Source: Xanthomarina maritima (GTDB lineage Bacteria; Bacteroidota; Bacteroidia; Flavobacteriales; Flavobacteriaceae). From it: a DNA stretch of 64,000 bases. This document shows, piece by piece, positions 26,139-35,033 of the stretch. The notes beneath the pieces were generated by a model, which saw only the letters and a list, made by a program, of their open reading frames with translations, was not told the DNA's origin and searched no databases. Within the stretch, counting starts at the first letter, position 1. Each line of letters starts with the position of its first letter. The stretch covers positions 62,001 through 126,000 of the forward strand of contig NZ_VSFC01000020.1 of the NCBI RefSeq assembly GCF_008084905.1, in the 5' to 3' direction. The translations under genes were made by a program, and so were the position numbers.

Positions 26139-27011
26139 TCAATGTCCTCCACGTCCTCTTCCTCCATACATTTCTCGCATCTCTTCAATTTTCTTTTTCA
26201 TGATGTCGTTATATTCTTCTTGAGTAACTTCCTTTCCTTTTTCTGGTTTTTTAATGTCTTCTTTATCTTCAGGATTTAATACAATTTTAGAACATAAAAT
26301 AGTTGTTCTATCGGCATGTACTTCAAGTATCAATCCTGGCAAACCCCAATATTCACCAGGACCTTGGTTTACTGGAATTTGCATGGTGTACCAAGCTGTA
26401 ACTTCAATAGTTTCTGGCACCTCTATTTCATCCATAACATCTTTTGTTTTAGTGCTATCTGTCTCTTTTTTAGATGCATCATCATTATTTTTTCTTCTCA
26501 TGCTTCTAAAATCCATAGCATCCACCTTTTTTGTAGCAGTTGCTTTAAAACAAGCATATTGCCCAATTTGTTTAGTTTCTCCACTCATCTTCCATTCAAA
26601 TTTTGGAAGCGAATCTTTAATTAAAAACTGCTTTCCAAAAAATTCTTGTTCCTGAAGTAACACATTCTCTTTTACATCTTTGTATTGTGCACCACCTGTA
26701 AAGTTTCCCATCATCATTCTAAATCCACTACTTTGGCCTGGAGTATCTAGCTTTTCTTCTTCTTTATAGGTCGACTCTGTTTTATTAAAAACTAAGAAAT
26801 ACGTTTTTTCAAGCATGCTTTTCATGCGCTCAGCAATTTGCTTTTTTTGTTCTTCGCTCATGTCTCCTCTTCCAAAATTATCCATATCTATGGTTGTTTT
26901 AGATAAGTACGTGGCTTTCCCTTGAAAATCTTGTTGCGAAAAAGAAAAAGATGTAGTTAAAACAAATATGAATACAGTAATTGCTTTAAAATGGTGAGAT
27001 CTAAAATTCAT
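26139..27011 (-). CDS. GLPGLI family protein
   Basis: 290 residues, signal peptide at the N-terminus (ITVFIFVLTTSFSFSQ). The family-defining sequence YWGLPGLILEVH is near residue 230, following WYTMQIPVNQGPGEYW. A low-complexity region rich in Lys, Asp and Glu (about 165-195) precedes it, and the tail is Gly/Arg-rich (GGRGRGGH). Function is unknown; members are exported, often upstream of an OMP_b-brl receptor as here, so the two probably act together at the cell surface. The TGA stop at 26141-26139 is followed in frame by five more family-like residues (TGRGH) and a TAA, so the tail may have been shortened by a point change. Confidence 0.85.
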   Translation of the reverse strand: MNFRSHHFKAITVFIFVLTTSFSFSQQDFQGKATYLSKTTIDMDNFGRGDMSEEQKKQIAERMKSMLEKTYFLVFNKTESTYKEEEKLDTPGQSSGFRMMMGNFTGGAQYKDVKENVLLQEQEFFGKQFLIKDSLPKFEWKMSGETKQIGQYACFKATATKKVDAMDFRSMRRKNNDDASKKETDSTKTKDVMDEIEVPETIEVTAWYTMQIPVNQGPGEYWGLPGLILEVHADRTTILCSKIVLNPEDKEDIKKPEKGKEVTQEEYNDIMKKKIEEMREMYGGRGRGGH

Positions 27012-27172
27012 TATATTAGTTGTCAGTATATTAAACTTTTAGTTAAGACTCTAAAAGTAGCATTTAGTTTAAAAGATTCATTTAAAATTTTCTTAAATAA
27101 TTTAATTATAGCTTTTGAATTATAGAATTTAAACTAATAACTAATTGGAATTTCGTACTTTTCAATTCGCAA

Positions 27173-27949
27173 ATGAAAACATTTATATTCTTCATATTTT
27201 TTGTCTCTTTTTCTACATTTGGTCAAGAATCAATAGAAACTACTTTTGTTTCTAAAACACCTTTTGATGCTGAATCTATAGTTGGCATTGATAATTTTGG
27301 AACTGTTTATTTTATAAAACACAATACCTTATTTAAACTTGAAGAAAACAGAAACTATTCTTATAGCAATGTACAATATGGTAAAATTACGACCGCTAAT
27401 AGTTTTAATCCATTAAAAATCACCATGTTTTACGAAGATTTTAATACAGCAATAATATTAGATAACCGATTTGCTGAAATAATTAAAATAGATTTTAACA
27501 TGCTAGATGTCTATAGAAATGTGTCTTTTGTTTCAACAGCAAATGATAATGCATTGTGGTTATTTAATCAAGATAATCAGCAATTAGAATTATTTAATTA
27601 TAAATCTAATAATACCTTAGCAACTACATTACCAACTCAATCTGAAGCTTTAGATTTAATAAGCAATTATAATTATTGCTGGATATTAACCGAAAAATTT
27701 CTTTATAAATATAACTACTTTGGAAGTTTAGTTTATAAAGTTAAAAATGAAGGGTTTACATCAATAATAGAAGATAATGAGCACGTTTATCTTACAAAGG
27801 AAAATAACCTTTATTATTTTAACGAAACAGAACAAGTATTTCAATTTATTAAAACTCCAGAATTGTTAACAAAACAGTTTTTAGTAACCAATGAAACCTT
27901 GTATATTTACGATTCAAAAAATTTACACAAATTCCAACTAAATAAATAA
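27173..27949 (+). CDS. Secreted beta-propeller-like protein of unknown function
   Basis: 258 residues with a Sec signal peptide (MKTFIFFIFFVSFSTFGQ). Short repeated strand motifs recur about every 40 residues (for example GTVYFIKHNTLFKL, NALWLFNQDNQQLELF, EHVYLTKENNLYYF, ETLYIYDSKNLHKF), giving a pattern like a propeller of about six blades. No catalytic or binding motif is recognised. It lies 6 bases before the deoxynucleoside kinase gene on the same strand, so they are probably co-transcribed; I see no functional reason for the pairing. Confidence 0.7.
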   Translation: MKTFIFFIFFVSFSTFGQESIETTFVSKTPFDAESIVGIDNFGTVYFIKHNTLFKLEENRNYSYSNVQYGKITTANSFNPLKITMFYEDFNTAIILDNRFAEIIKIDFNMLDVYRNVSFVSTANDNALWLFNQDNQQLELFNYKSNNTLATTLPTQSEALDLISNYNYCWILTEKFLYKYNYFGSLVYKVKNEGFTSIIEDNEHVYLTKENNLYYFNETEQVFQFIKTPELLTKQFLVTNETLYIYDSKNLHKFQLNK

Positions 27950-27955
27950 AAACTT

Positions 27956-28570
27956 ATGCATGTTGCAATAGCCGGAAACATTGGTGCTGGGAAAACCACA
28001 CTTACAAATTTACTTGCTAAACACTATAGATGGGAATCTCAATTAGAAGATGTTGTAGATAATCCATATCTAGACGATTTTTACAACCAAATGGAACGTT
28101 GGAGTTTTAATTTGCAAGTGTATTTTTTAAATAGTAGGTTTCGTCAAGTAGCTCAAATTAGAGAGAGTGGAAAAGACATCATACAAGACAGAACCATTTA
28201 TGAAGACGCTCATATTTTTGCGCCAAATCTTCATGCTATGGGATTAATGACAAATAGAGATTTTGAAAACTACAAATCGTTGTTCGATTTAATGGAATCT
28301 TTTGTTCAAGGTCCAGATTTATTAATCTATTTACGCAGTTCAATTTCTAATCTGGTATCTCAAATACATAAAAGAGGTCGTGATTACGAAAACTCTATTA
28401 GCATTGATTATTTAAGTAGATTGAATGAACGTTATGAAGCTTGGATACATGGTTACAATAAAGGAAACTTATTAATTATTGATGTAGATAATTTAGATTT
28501 TGTTGCTAATCCTGAAGACTTAGGAAGCATTATAAATAGAATTGACGCTGAGATTAACGGATTGTTTTAA
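27956..28570 (+). CDS. Deoxynucleoside kinase
   Basis: 204 residues. The P-loop IAGNIGAGKTTL is at residues 4-15, the DRTIYEDAHIF motif near 82 holds the family's base/acceptor Asp-Arg pair, and IYLRSSISNLVSQIHKRGRDYE near 125 matches the lid region with its arginines. It phosphorylates deoxynucleosides (deoxyadenosine/deoxycytidine/deoxyguanosine class) in nucleotide salvage. Length and motifs fit the dCK/dGK family rather than Tdk. A bidirectional terminator follows immediately. Confidence 0.9.
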   Translation: MHVAIAGNIGAGKTTLTNLLAKHYRWESQLEDVVDNPYLDDFYNQMERWSFNLQVYFLNSRFRQVAQIRESGKDIIQDRTIYEDAHIFAPNLHAMGLMTNRDFENYKSLFDLMESFVQGPDLLIYLRSSISNLVSQIHKRGRDYENSISIDYLSRLNERYEAWIHGYNKGNLLIIDVDNLDFVANPEDLGSIINRIDAEINGLF

Positions 28571-28584
28571 TCTCTATTTATTAT

Positions 28585-28618
28585 AATAAAAAAGCCACGC
28601 AATGCGTGGCTTTTTTAT
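28585..28618. terminator. Bidirectional terminator
   Basis: AATAAAAAAGCCACGC and GCGTGGCTTTTTTATT arms are separated by AAT, perfect pairing. It serves both the kinase gene (plus) and hppA (minus), whose stops lie on either side. Confidence 0.92.
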
Positions 28619-28638
28619 TTCAATTATTTAAAACTCAT

Positions 28639-31086
28639 TTATTTTATAATCTCTTCTTCTAGTTCTAGCTCAGTAACATTAGATTTCACTTTAATAGCCG
28701 AAGCACCTTCTTTTAATCCTTCCACTTTAGCTTTAACTTCTTCTAAAGTACCAGTAATTACTCTTTCATCTACAGTAGTTTCACCATTTTCAATAGTCGT
28801 TGTACTAACTACAGCTTTAGCTATATCATCGTTTTCAACTTCCATTTCAACGTAAACTTTCTTAAGTACTTCAGTTTTTTCAATTACTTCATTTAAAGCA
28901 ACTCCGTCTTCAACAGCATGACCTCCTAATATTGGTGCAATTACTAAACCAATTAAACAGGTTAATTTAATCAAGATGTTCATTGATGGTCCAGAAGTAT
29001 CTTTAAATGGATCACCAACAGTATCTCCAGTTACTGCAGCTTTATGAGCTTCAGAACCTTTATAAGTCATTTCTCCGTTAATCATTACACCAGCTTCAAA
29101 AGATTTTTTAGCGTTATCCCAAGCTCCACCAGCATTGTTTTGGAAAATGGCCCAAAGCACACCAGAAACTGTAACACCAGCCATATAACCACCTAACATT
29201 TCAGCAATTGCCATATTATTCATTCCAAAAATCATTGGAACAAAAGCAATGACTAAAGGAAATCCGATAGTTAATAAACCTGGCAACATCATTTCTTTTA
29301 AAGATGCTTCCGTAGAAATAGCCACACATTTATCGTATTGTGGTTTCCCAGTTCCTTCCATAATTCCAGGAATCTCTCTAAACTGACGACGCACTTCTTC
29401 TACCATTTCCATAGCAGCTTTTCCTACAGCATTCATTGCTAAAGCAGAAAATACTACTGGTACCATTCCACCAACAAATAACATGGCTAAAACAGGTGCT
29501 TTAAAGATGTTTATTCCATCGATACCTGTAAAGGTTACATAGGCAGCAAATAATGCTAACGATGTTAAAGCTGCAGAAGCAATAGCAAATCCTTTTCCTG
29601 TTGCAGCAGTAGTATTACCTACTGAATCTAATATATCTGTACGTTCTCTAACAATTGGCTCTTGTTCGCTCATTTCAGCAATACCACCAGCATTATCTGA
29701 GATTGGTCCAAAAGCATCAATAGCTAACTGCATAGCAGTTGTTGCCATCATAGCTGAAGCAGCTAAAGCCACACCATAAAATCCAGCAAATGCATATGAA
29801 GCCCAAATAGCTCCAGCAAACAATAATACAGATGGAAATGTAGAAATCATACCTGTTGCTAAACCAGCAATAATATTTGTTCCAGCTCCTGTACTTGACT
29901 GTTGTACAATATTTAATATTGGTTTTTTACCTAAACCTGTATAATATTCAGTTACCGAAGAAATAACTGCTCCAACAACCAACCCAACTAAAGTGGCATA
30001 GAATACACGCATTGAAGAAATTTCTTGCAATCCTTCTCCAAAGAAATTCATTTTCATAGTTTCTGGTAACATCCAAGTTACTAAAGCAAAACATGAGATA
30101 GCAACTAAACCAATAGATGTCCAGTTACCAACATTTAAAGCTCCCATAACTTGAGCCTCTTTAGCATCGTTATTTTTAATTTTCACTAACATGGTACCAA
30201 TGACAGAAATAATAATTCCAGCACCTGCAATTGCCATAGGTAATAAGATTGGTCCAATACCTCCAAAGGCATCGTCAATCATGCCACCCATATCTTTAAT
30301 AACATAGTTTCCAAGAACCATTGCAGCTAATACAGTTGCAACATAAGAACCAAATAAATCGGCTCCCATTCCAGCAACATCACCAACGTTATCTCCAACG
30401 TTATCTGCAATAGTAGCTGGATTTCTTGGATCGTCTTCTGGAATACCAGCTTCAACTTTACCAACTAAATCGGCTCCAACATCAGCAGCTTTTGTATAAA
30501 TACCTCCACCAACACGAGCAAATAAGGCAATAGATTCAGCTCCTAAAGAGAAACCAGCTAATGTTTCAAGAACAATAGTCATATCCATGGTGTTTGTCCA
30601 TGAACTATCCATAAAGAACCAGAAGAAAATTATGAAGAATAAAGTTAAACCTAAAACGGCTAAACCAGCAACTCCAAGTCCCATGACTGTTCCACCACCA
30701 AAAGAAATTTTAAGTGCATTTGGTAAACTAGTTCTTGCAGCTTGTGTTGTTCTTACATTTGTTTTTGTTGCTATTTTCATTCCAATATTTCCAGCGAAAG
30801 CAGAAAAGAATGCCCCAAAAATAAAGGCAACTACTATAAGCCAATGTGTTGTAGGTACTATAAAAGATACTGCTGTTAAAGCAACACTTACTATTACTAC
30901 AAAGATTGCTAATAGTCTATATTCAGCATTTAAGAATGCCAAAGCACCTTCGTAAATATGATCTGAAATTTCTTTCATTTTTCCATCTCCTGCATCTTGT
31001 TTCATAACCCAAGATTTCTTTACGATCATATAAATTAATCCTAAAAGTGCCATTGCAATTGGCATATAAATCATCATTGATTCCAT
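28639..31086 (-). CDS. hppA: Membrane-bound ion-translocating pyrophosphatase
   Basis: 815 residues with about 15-16 membrane segments. The pyrophosphate site is DDPRNPATIADNVGDNVGDVAGMGADL near residue 220, with a second acidic motif SDNAGGIAEM near 463. GNTTAATGKG near 490 has Ala where potassium-independent enzymes carry Lys, which points to the potassium-dependent class. It couples pyrophosphate hydrolysis to H+ or Na+ pumping across the inner membrane; which ion is not certain from the sequence. The last about 75 residues form a charged soluble tail (EKTEVLKKVYVEMEVEND), not present in the basic family. The soluble pyrophosphatase gene lies just upstream on the same strand. Confidence 0.94.
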   Translation of the reverse strand: MESMMIYMPIAMALLGLIYMIVKKSWVMKQDAGDGKMKEISDHIYEGALAFLNAEYRLLAIFVVIVSVALTAVSFIVPTTHWLIVVAFIFGAFFSAFAGNIGMKIATKTNVRTTQAARTSLPNALKISFGGGTVMGLGVAGLAVLGLTLFFIIFFWFFMDSSWTNTMDMTIVLETLAGFSLGAESIALFARVGGGIYTKAADVGADLVGKVEAGIPEDDPRNPATIADNVGDNVGDVAGMGADLFGSYVATVLAAMVLGNYVIKDMGGMIDDAFGGIGPILLPMAIAGAGIIISVIGTMLVKIKNNDAKEAQVMGALNVGNWTSIGLVAISCFALVTWMLPETMKMNFFGEGLQEISSMRVFYATLVGLVVGAVISSVTEYYTGLGKKPILNIVQQSSTGAGTNIIAGLATGMISTFPSVLLFAGAIWASYAFAGFYGVALAASAMMATTAMQLAIDAFGPISDNAGGIAEMSEQEPIVRERTDILDSVGNTTAATGKGFAIASAALTSLALFAAYVTFTGIDGINIFKAPVLAMLFVGGMVPVVFSALAMNAVGKAAMEMVEEVRRQFREIPGIMEGTGKPQYDKCVAISTEASLKEMMLPGLLTIGFPLVIAFVPMIFGMNNMAIAEMLGGYMAGVTVSGVLWAIFQNNAGGAWDNAKKSFEAGVMINGEMTYKGSEAHKAAVTGDTVGDPFKDTSGPSMNILIKLTCLIGLVIAPILGGHAVEDGVALNEVIEKTEVLKKVYVEMEVENDDIAKAVVSTTTIENGETTVDERVITGTLEEVKAKVEGLKEGASAIKVKSNVTELELEEEIIK

Positions 31087-31145
31087 ATTATTTTATTGTT
31101 TGTTTAGTTTTTAGCAGCGCAAATGTAACAAAATCGGTTTACATT

Positions 31146-31182
31146 TAAAAACCCTTCTACATGTAATGCAAAAGGGTTTTTA
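31146..31182 (-). terminator. Terminator after ppa
   Basis: TAAAAACCCTT (31146-31156) pairs with AAGGGTTTTTA (31172-31182). On the minus strand it lies 23 bases after the ppa stop and before hppA, so ppa and hppA may be separate units despite being adjacent. Confidence 0.75.
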
Positions 31183-31204
31183 AGTTATTCGATAAAGGGT
31201 TCTT

Positions 31205-31732
31205 TTAAATAGTAAAATCTCCTTTTAGTTTATGGTCGCTATTTTCGTAACGAGCCACACATTTATTAAGGATGTCGTAAGCTTCTACTGCATTTCCCCA
31301 ACCTCCAACATCGACTCTCTTTTTTTCTAAGTCTTTATACACTTGAAAGAAGTGTTCTATTTCTTTAATTTGATGTGGATTCATATCAGATAAATCGTTC
31401 AAACTATTCCAGATTGGATCTGAAACTGGAACACAAATTACTTTTTCGTCTGGTCCTTTTTCATCAGCCATGTGGAACACGCCTATTGGTTTTACCTCAA
31501 CCACACACATTGGGAAGGTTGGTTCTCCACCCATTACCAAAACATCTAATGGGTCTCCATCTAAGGCTAAGGTTTCAGGAATAAAGCCATAATCTGCTGG
31601 ATACATCATAGATGAAAACAACATTCTGTCGAAACGTATTTTCTTTAATTCGAAATCGTATTCGTATTTATTTCTACTCCCTTTTGGTATTTCAATCAAT
31701 ACATCGAACGTTAATTTCCCTTTACTTGTCAT
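31205..31732 (-). CDS. ppa: Inorganic pyrophosphatase (soluble, family I)
   Basis: 175 residues from the ATG at 31732, the usual length for bacterial family I enzymes. A longer frame to 31783 would add 17 residues not found in the family. Motifs: FDVLIEIPKGSRNKYEYD at the start, YPADYGFIPETLALDGDPLDVLV near residue 46 with the metal-binding Asp cluster, and DVGGWGNAVEAYDIL near the end. It hydrolyses pyrophosphate in the cytoplasm and pulls biosynthetic reactions forward. It neighbours the membrane pyrophosphatase, which would conserve the same energy as an ion gradient. Confidence 0.95.
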   Translation of the reverse strand: MTSKGKLTFDVLIEIPKGSRNKYEYDFELKKIRFDRMLFSSMMYPADYGFIPETLALDGDPLDVLVMGGEPTFPMCVVEVKPIGVFHMADEKGPDEKVICVPVSDPIWNSLNDLSDMNPHQIKEIEHFFQVYKDLEKKRVDVGGWGNAVEAYDILNKCVARYENSDHKLKGDFTI

Positions 31733-31879
31733 CTTAAATTTTTTTAGGACTGCAAAGGTACGTAAGTGTTTGGGTTTGGGCAACTAAAATGGATTTGAGT
31801 TTGTTGTTTTTTTGGTTAACTTAGTTTAATAGAGATTAAAGTCATTTAAATCAGGTTTTAGTATAGCAATTCCACACAT

Positions 31880-32608
31880 ATGAAAAAAACCCTTTCTACA
31901 ATAATTTTTGCTTTAGTTTGTACTTCAATCTTTTGGAATTGTAAACAAGAAACATCTCTGTCTGAAACGGAATTTGAACAAATTGTATTTTACGAGATGT
32001 TTCCTACTATTTTAGACTCTATCTATTATGATAATCGATTGATGCCTCCTCCACCTCCTCCAGAATTTTTTGAAAATTACAACAATAATAGGGACAATGA
32101 TTACACGAAAGCTATCGAAGAATGGAAAAAAACAAATGAATATAAAAAAGGAATATATGACTGGGAATTGAAAAAAGATTCAATTCAGCGAGATTCTACT
32201 TTTGTATATTTGATAGTACAAGACTCCTTAACACAATATGAAGAAAATGACAAATCGGAATTGATTAAACATTTTGCATTAAAATCAATGGAGGTAGATT
32301 CTCTTAATTTATCAACTGGATTTAAAATTGATTTATCAAAATTAAAACCAAATAATAAAATAGTAAAGTTCAAATATCAATCCAAATTTCCTAAAGGACG
32401 TAAATTTTGGCAGTCTAAATATGATTTTAACATTATAGCTTCCATAGGGTTTTCAAGAATTTTATTTGACAAAACAAAAAAATTTGGAGTTATAAATGCT
32501 GGTTACACAATGGCTCCTTTAAACGGTTACGGAGTAAGAATTTTTATTAAAAAAAGTATTGAAGGCAAATGGGTCATAGATAAAATAATAAACACTTGGA
32601 TATCATAA
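31880..32608 (+). CDS. Lipoprotein of unknown function
   Basis: 242 residues. The N-terminal lipoprotein signal (MKKTLSTIIFALVCTSIFWNC) puts the lipidation Cys at 21. A short proline run (MPPPPPPEFFENY) lies near residue 55, followed by a charged helical stretch (YTKAIEEWKKTNEYKKG). The C-terminal half has strands ending in VIDKIINTWIS. I do not recognise a family. It is divergent from ppa, and a 196-base gap to the next gene holds only a small GGTGAAA/TTTCACC dyad (32679-32693). Confidence 0.65.
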   Translation: MKKTLSTIIFALVCTSIFWNCKQETSLSETEFEQIVFYEMFPTILDSIYYDNRLMPPPPPPEFFENYNNNRDNDYTKAIEEWKKTNEYKKGIYDWELKKDSIQRDSTFVYLIVQDSLTQYEENDKSELIKHFALKSMEVDSLNLSTGFKIDLSKLKPNNKIVKFKYQSKFPKGRKFWQSKYDFNIIASIGFSRILFDKTKKFGVINAGYTMAPLNGYGVRIFIKKSIEGKWVIDKIINTWIS

Positions 32609-32804
32609 AAATTCGTTTTAGAAACTGAGTAAACCAAGCAATTTTAAGCTAATTGAAAAAACAATCTTGAAACAAGTTGGTGAAATTTTCACCTTAAAGG
32701 AAGTCTCTTCTTAAATTCCTAATATCAATCTGTTAAAATAAATATCTTCTTTCAAAATTTTTATATCTTGCTGTATCAATCAAAATAAAACCAACCTTCT
32801 CAGC

Positions 32805-35030
32805 ATGAAACACTTATTAATCCTTCTCGTGTCACTTTTCAGTTTTTCAACATTAATAGCTCAAACACAGCCTTGGCAAGGAAAATTTGAACCTATAGAC
32901 AACATGATTTCTCCACCAAATACCTATAGAACTGCAAGTGGAGCTCCTGGAAAAGACTATTGGCAACAAAGAGCCGATTATAAAATAAAAGTTGAATTAG
33001 ACGAAAAAAACAATGTGTTATCTGGTGAAGAAACCATTACATATTATAATAATTCTCCAGACGACTTAAATTATATCTGGATACAGTTAGAACAAAACGT
33101 TAACAAAAAAGGAAACGAAGATTTTGGTGAGGTCTTTGGTAGTGTTCAAGATTCTATAAGCTCGAGGCAAATGCAGTTTTTAACAAGAGCAGTAGAATTT
33201 CCTGCTGGATATACTATAAAATATATTAAGGATACTGCTGGCAAAGACATGACCTCTTATGTAAATAATACCATGATGAAAGTCATGCTTAACCAACCTT
33301 TAAAATCTGGTTCTAACATAAGTTTTTCTTTAGCTTGGTCTTATCCAATTACAGACAGAAGTATGTTCTTACTTTCTAGAGAAGGCTATGAATATTTCCC
33401 TGAAGATAATAATACAGTCTACTTACTTGGACATTGGTTTCCTAGAATGGCTGTTTATAATGATACCGAAGGTTGGCAGAATCAACAATTTCAGCGTTTA
33501 GGTGAATTTGCACTAGAATTTGGAGATTATGAAGTTGAAATAACGGTTCCTGAAGATCACATAGTAGCATCTACTGGAGAATTACAAAATTCTGAAACCG
33601 TTTTAACTAAAGACCAGAGAAAGAGAATGCTTGAAGCTAGACAATCCTTCGATAAACCTGTATTGATTATTACTCCAGAAGAAGCTACTAAAAACGAAAA
33701 AACAAAAGCGACTAAATTAAAAACCTGGAAATTTCATGCTAAAAATGTTCGTGATGTAGCTTTTGCAACTTCTCGAAAATTTATTTGGGATGCGCAAGCA
33801 CATCAATTTTCAGATCATGTTACTATGGCTATGTCTTACTATCCAAAAGAAGGCTTACCTGTTTGGAGTGAAGAGTCTACTAAAGCCATCGTAGCTGCCT
33901 TGGAAGTGTATTCTGAAGCAACTTTCGAATATCCTTATCCTGTAGCAATTTCTGTAAACACATCGAATATTGGAATTGAATACCCAATGATTAGTTTTAA
34001 TGGTGGACGACCAAAAGATGGCAAAATAAGCGACAGAGCCAAAGCTGGTATGATTGGAACCATTATACATGAAGTTGGGCACAATTGGTTTCCTATGATT
34101 GTGAGTTCGGACGAAAGAAAATGGATGTGGATGGACGAAGGTTTAAACACCTATTTACACCAAAGGACAGTTGCTGAAAAATATCCTGATTTTCATAGCT
34201 CCACACCTAAAGACATTGTACCATTTATGAGTGGCGACCAAAATATTTTAAGACCAATCATGACCACATCAGACAATGAATTATTAATGCAATTTGGTGC
34301 TAATTTTTATCAGAAACCCACTGTTGGACTACAAATGCTAAGAGAGTCTATTATTGGCCCTGAACTTTTTGACCAGGCATTTAAAGAATATGCCAACCGT
34401 TGGAAATACAAGCATCCAAATCCTGCAGATTTGTTTAGAACCCTTGAAGATGCCACAGCAACAGACTTAGATTGGTTTTTTAGAGGTTGGTTTTTTACTA
34501 CAGATAAAGTAGATATGGAACTTTCAAGTGTGAAATGGTTTAAAGTGTATGAAGACGATTTGAATATTGAAGACCAACATAAAAAAACAACCTTTAAAAT
34601 TGAAGGGGAAAGCACTGAAACTATTGCAGCCGATTTTTCTGGAGGTCCAGAAGTTATAACTATGACTCCAACCTCAGAGAATAGCTATGGAGGTTTTTTA
34701 TCAAGACTTGATGAGCCTGAAGTTAGAAAACAATTATCTGGTAAGAATATTTACGAATTAACCATTAAGAACATTGGTGGATTGGTAATGCCATTAACAA
34801 TAGAATGGGTTTATATAGATGGCACAAAAGAAATTGACAAATTACCTGCTGAAGTTTGGCGTTTAAATGAATATGAAATAAGCAAAACATTCATAAAAGA
34901 AAAAGAGGTAGCAGAAATAAATTTAGATCCTAATTTTGAATTTGCCGATACAGATATGAAAAATAATAGTTTTCCAAAAGTTGAATCAGCTTCAGATTTT
35001 GATGCTTTTAAAGAAAAAAGCAAGAATTAG
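32805..35030 (+). CDS. M1-family metallopeptidase (exported)
   Basis: 741 residues with a Sec signal peptide (MKHLLILLVSLFSFSTLIAQ). The N-terminal beta domain (about 40-270) resembles the gluzincin aminopeptidase saddle. The catalytic domain has GIIHEVGHNWFPMIV with HEVGH near residue 423 and the third zinc ligand in MDEGLNTYL 18-23 residues later; a GxMEN-like site is replaced by NIGIEYPMISFNG near 390. It probably trims peptides in the periplasm or at the surface. The ending has no type IX secretion C-terminal domain that I can see. It is convergent with the DUF5686 gene. Confidence 0.88.
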   Translation: MKHLLILLVSLFSFSTLIAQTQPWQGKFEPIDNMISPPNTYRTASGAPGKDYWQQRADYKIKVELDEKNNVLSGEETITYYNNSPDDLNYIWIQLEQNVNKKGNEDFGEVFGSVQDSISSRQMQFLTRAVEFPAGYTIKYIKDTAGKDMTSYVNNTMMKVMLNQPLKSGSNISFSLAWSYPITDRSMFLLSREGYEYFPEDNNTVYLLGHWFPRMAVYNDTEGWQNQQFQRLGEFALEFGDYEVEITVPEDHIVASTGELQNSETVLTKDQRKRMLEARQSFDKPVLIITPEEATKNEKTKATKLKTWKFHAKNVRDVAFATSRKFIWDAQAHQFSDHVTMAMSYYPKEGLPVWSEESTKAIVAALEVYSEATFEYPYPVAISVNTSNIGIEYPMISFNGGRPKDGKISDRAKAGMIGTIIHEVGHNWFPMIVSSDERKWMWMDEGLNTYLHQRTVAEKYPDFHSSTPKDIVPFMSGDQNILRPIMTTSDNELLMQFGANFYQKPTVGLQMLRESIIGPELFDQAFKEYANRWKYKHPNPADLFRTLEDATATDLDWFFRGWFFTTDKVDMELSSVKWFKVYEDDLNIEDQHKKTTFKIEGESTETIAADFSGGPEVITMTPTSENSYGGFLSRLDEPEVRKQLSGKNIYELTIKNIGGLVMPLTIEWVYIDGTKEIDKLPAEVWRLNEYEISKTFIKEKEVAEINLDPNFEFADTDMKNNSFPKVESASDFDAFKEKSKN

Positions 35031-35033
35031 AGT

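Noticed and set aside
26254-26655. Two plus-strand frames opposite the GLPGLI gene
   Set aside because: They overlap a well-supported coding gene on the other strand and show no signal or motif.
31733-31783. Longer N-terminus for inorganic pyrophosphatase
   Set aside because: The family begins at the ATG at 31732, giving 175 residues; the extra 17 codons overlap the likely promoter region.
32679-32693. GGTGAAA-T-TTTCACC dyad between the lipoprotein and M1 peptidase genes
   Set aside because: The loop is too small for an RNA hairpin and there is no T run; it could be an operator but nothing supports a regulator here.
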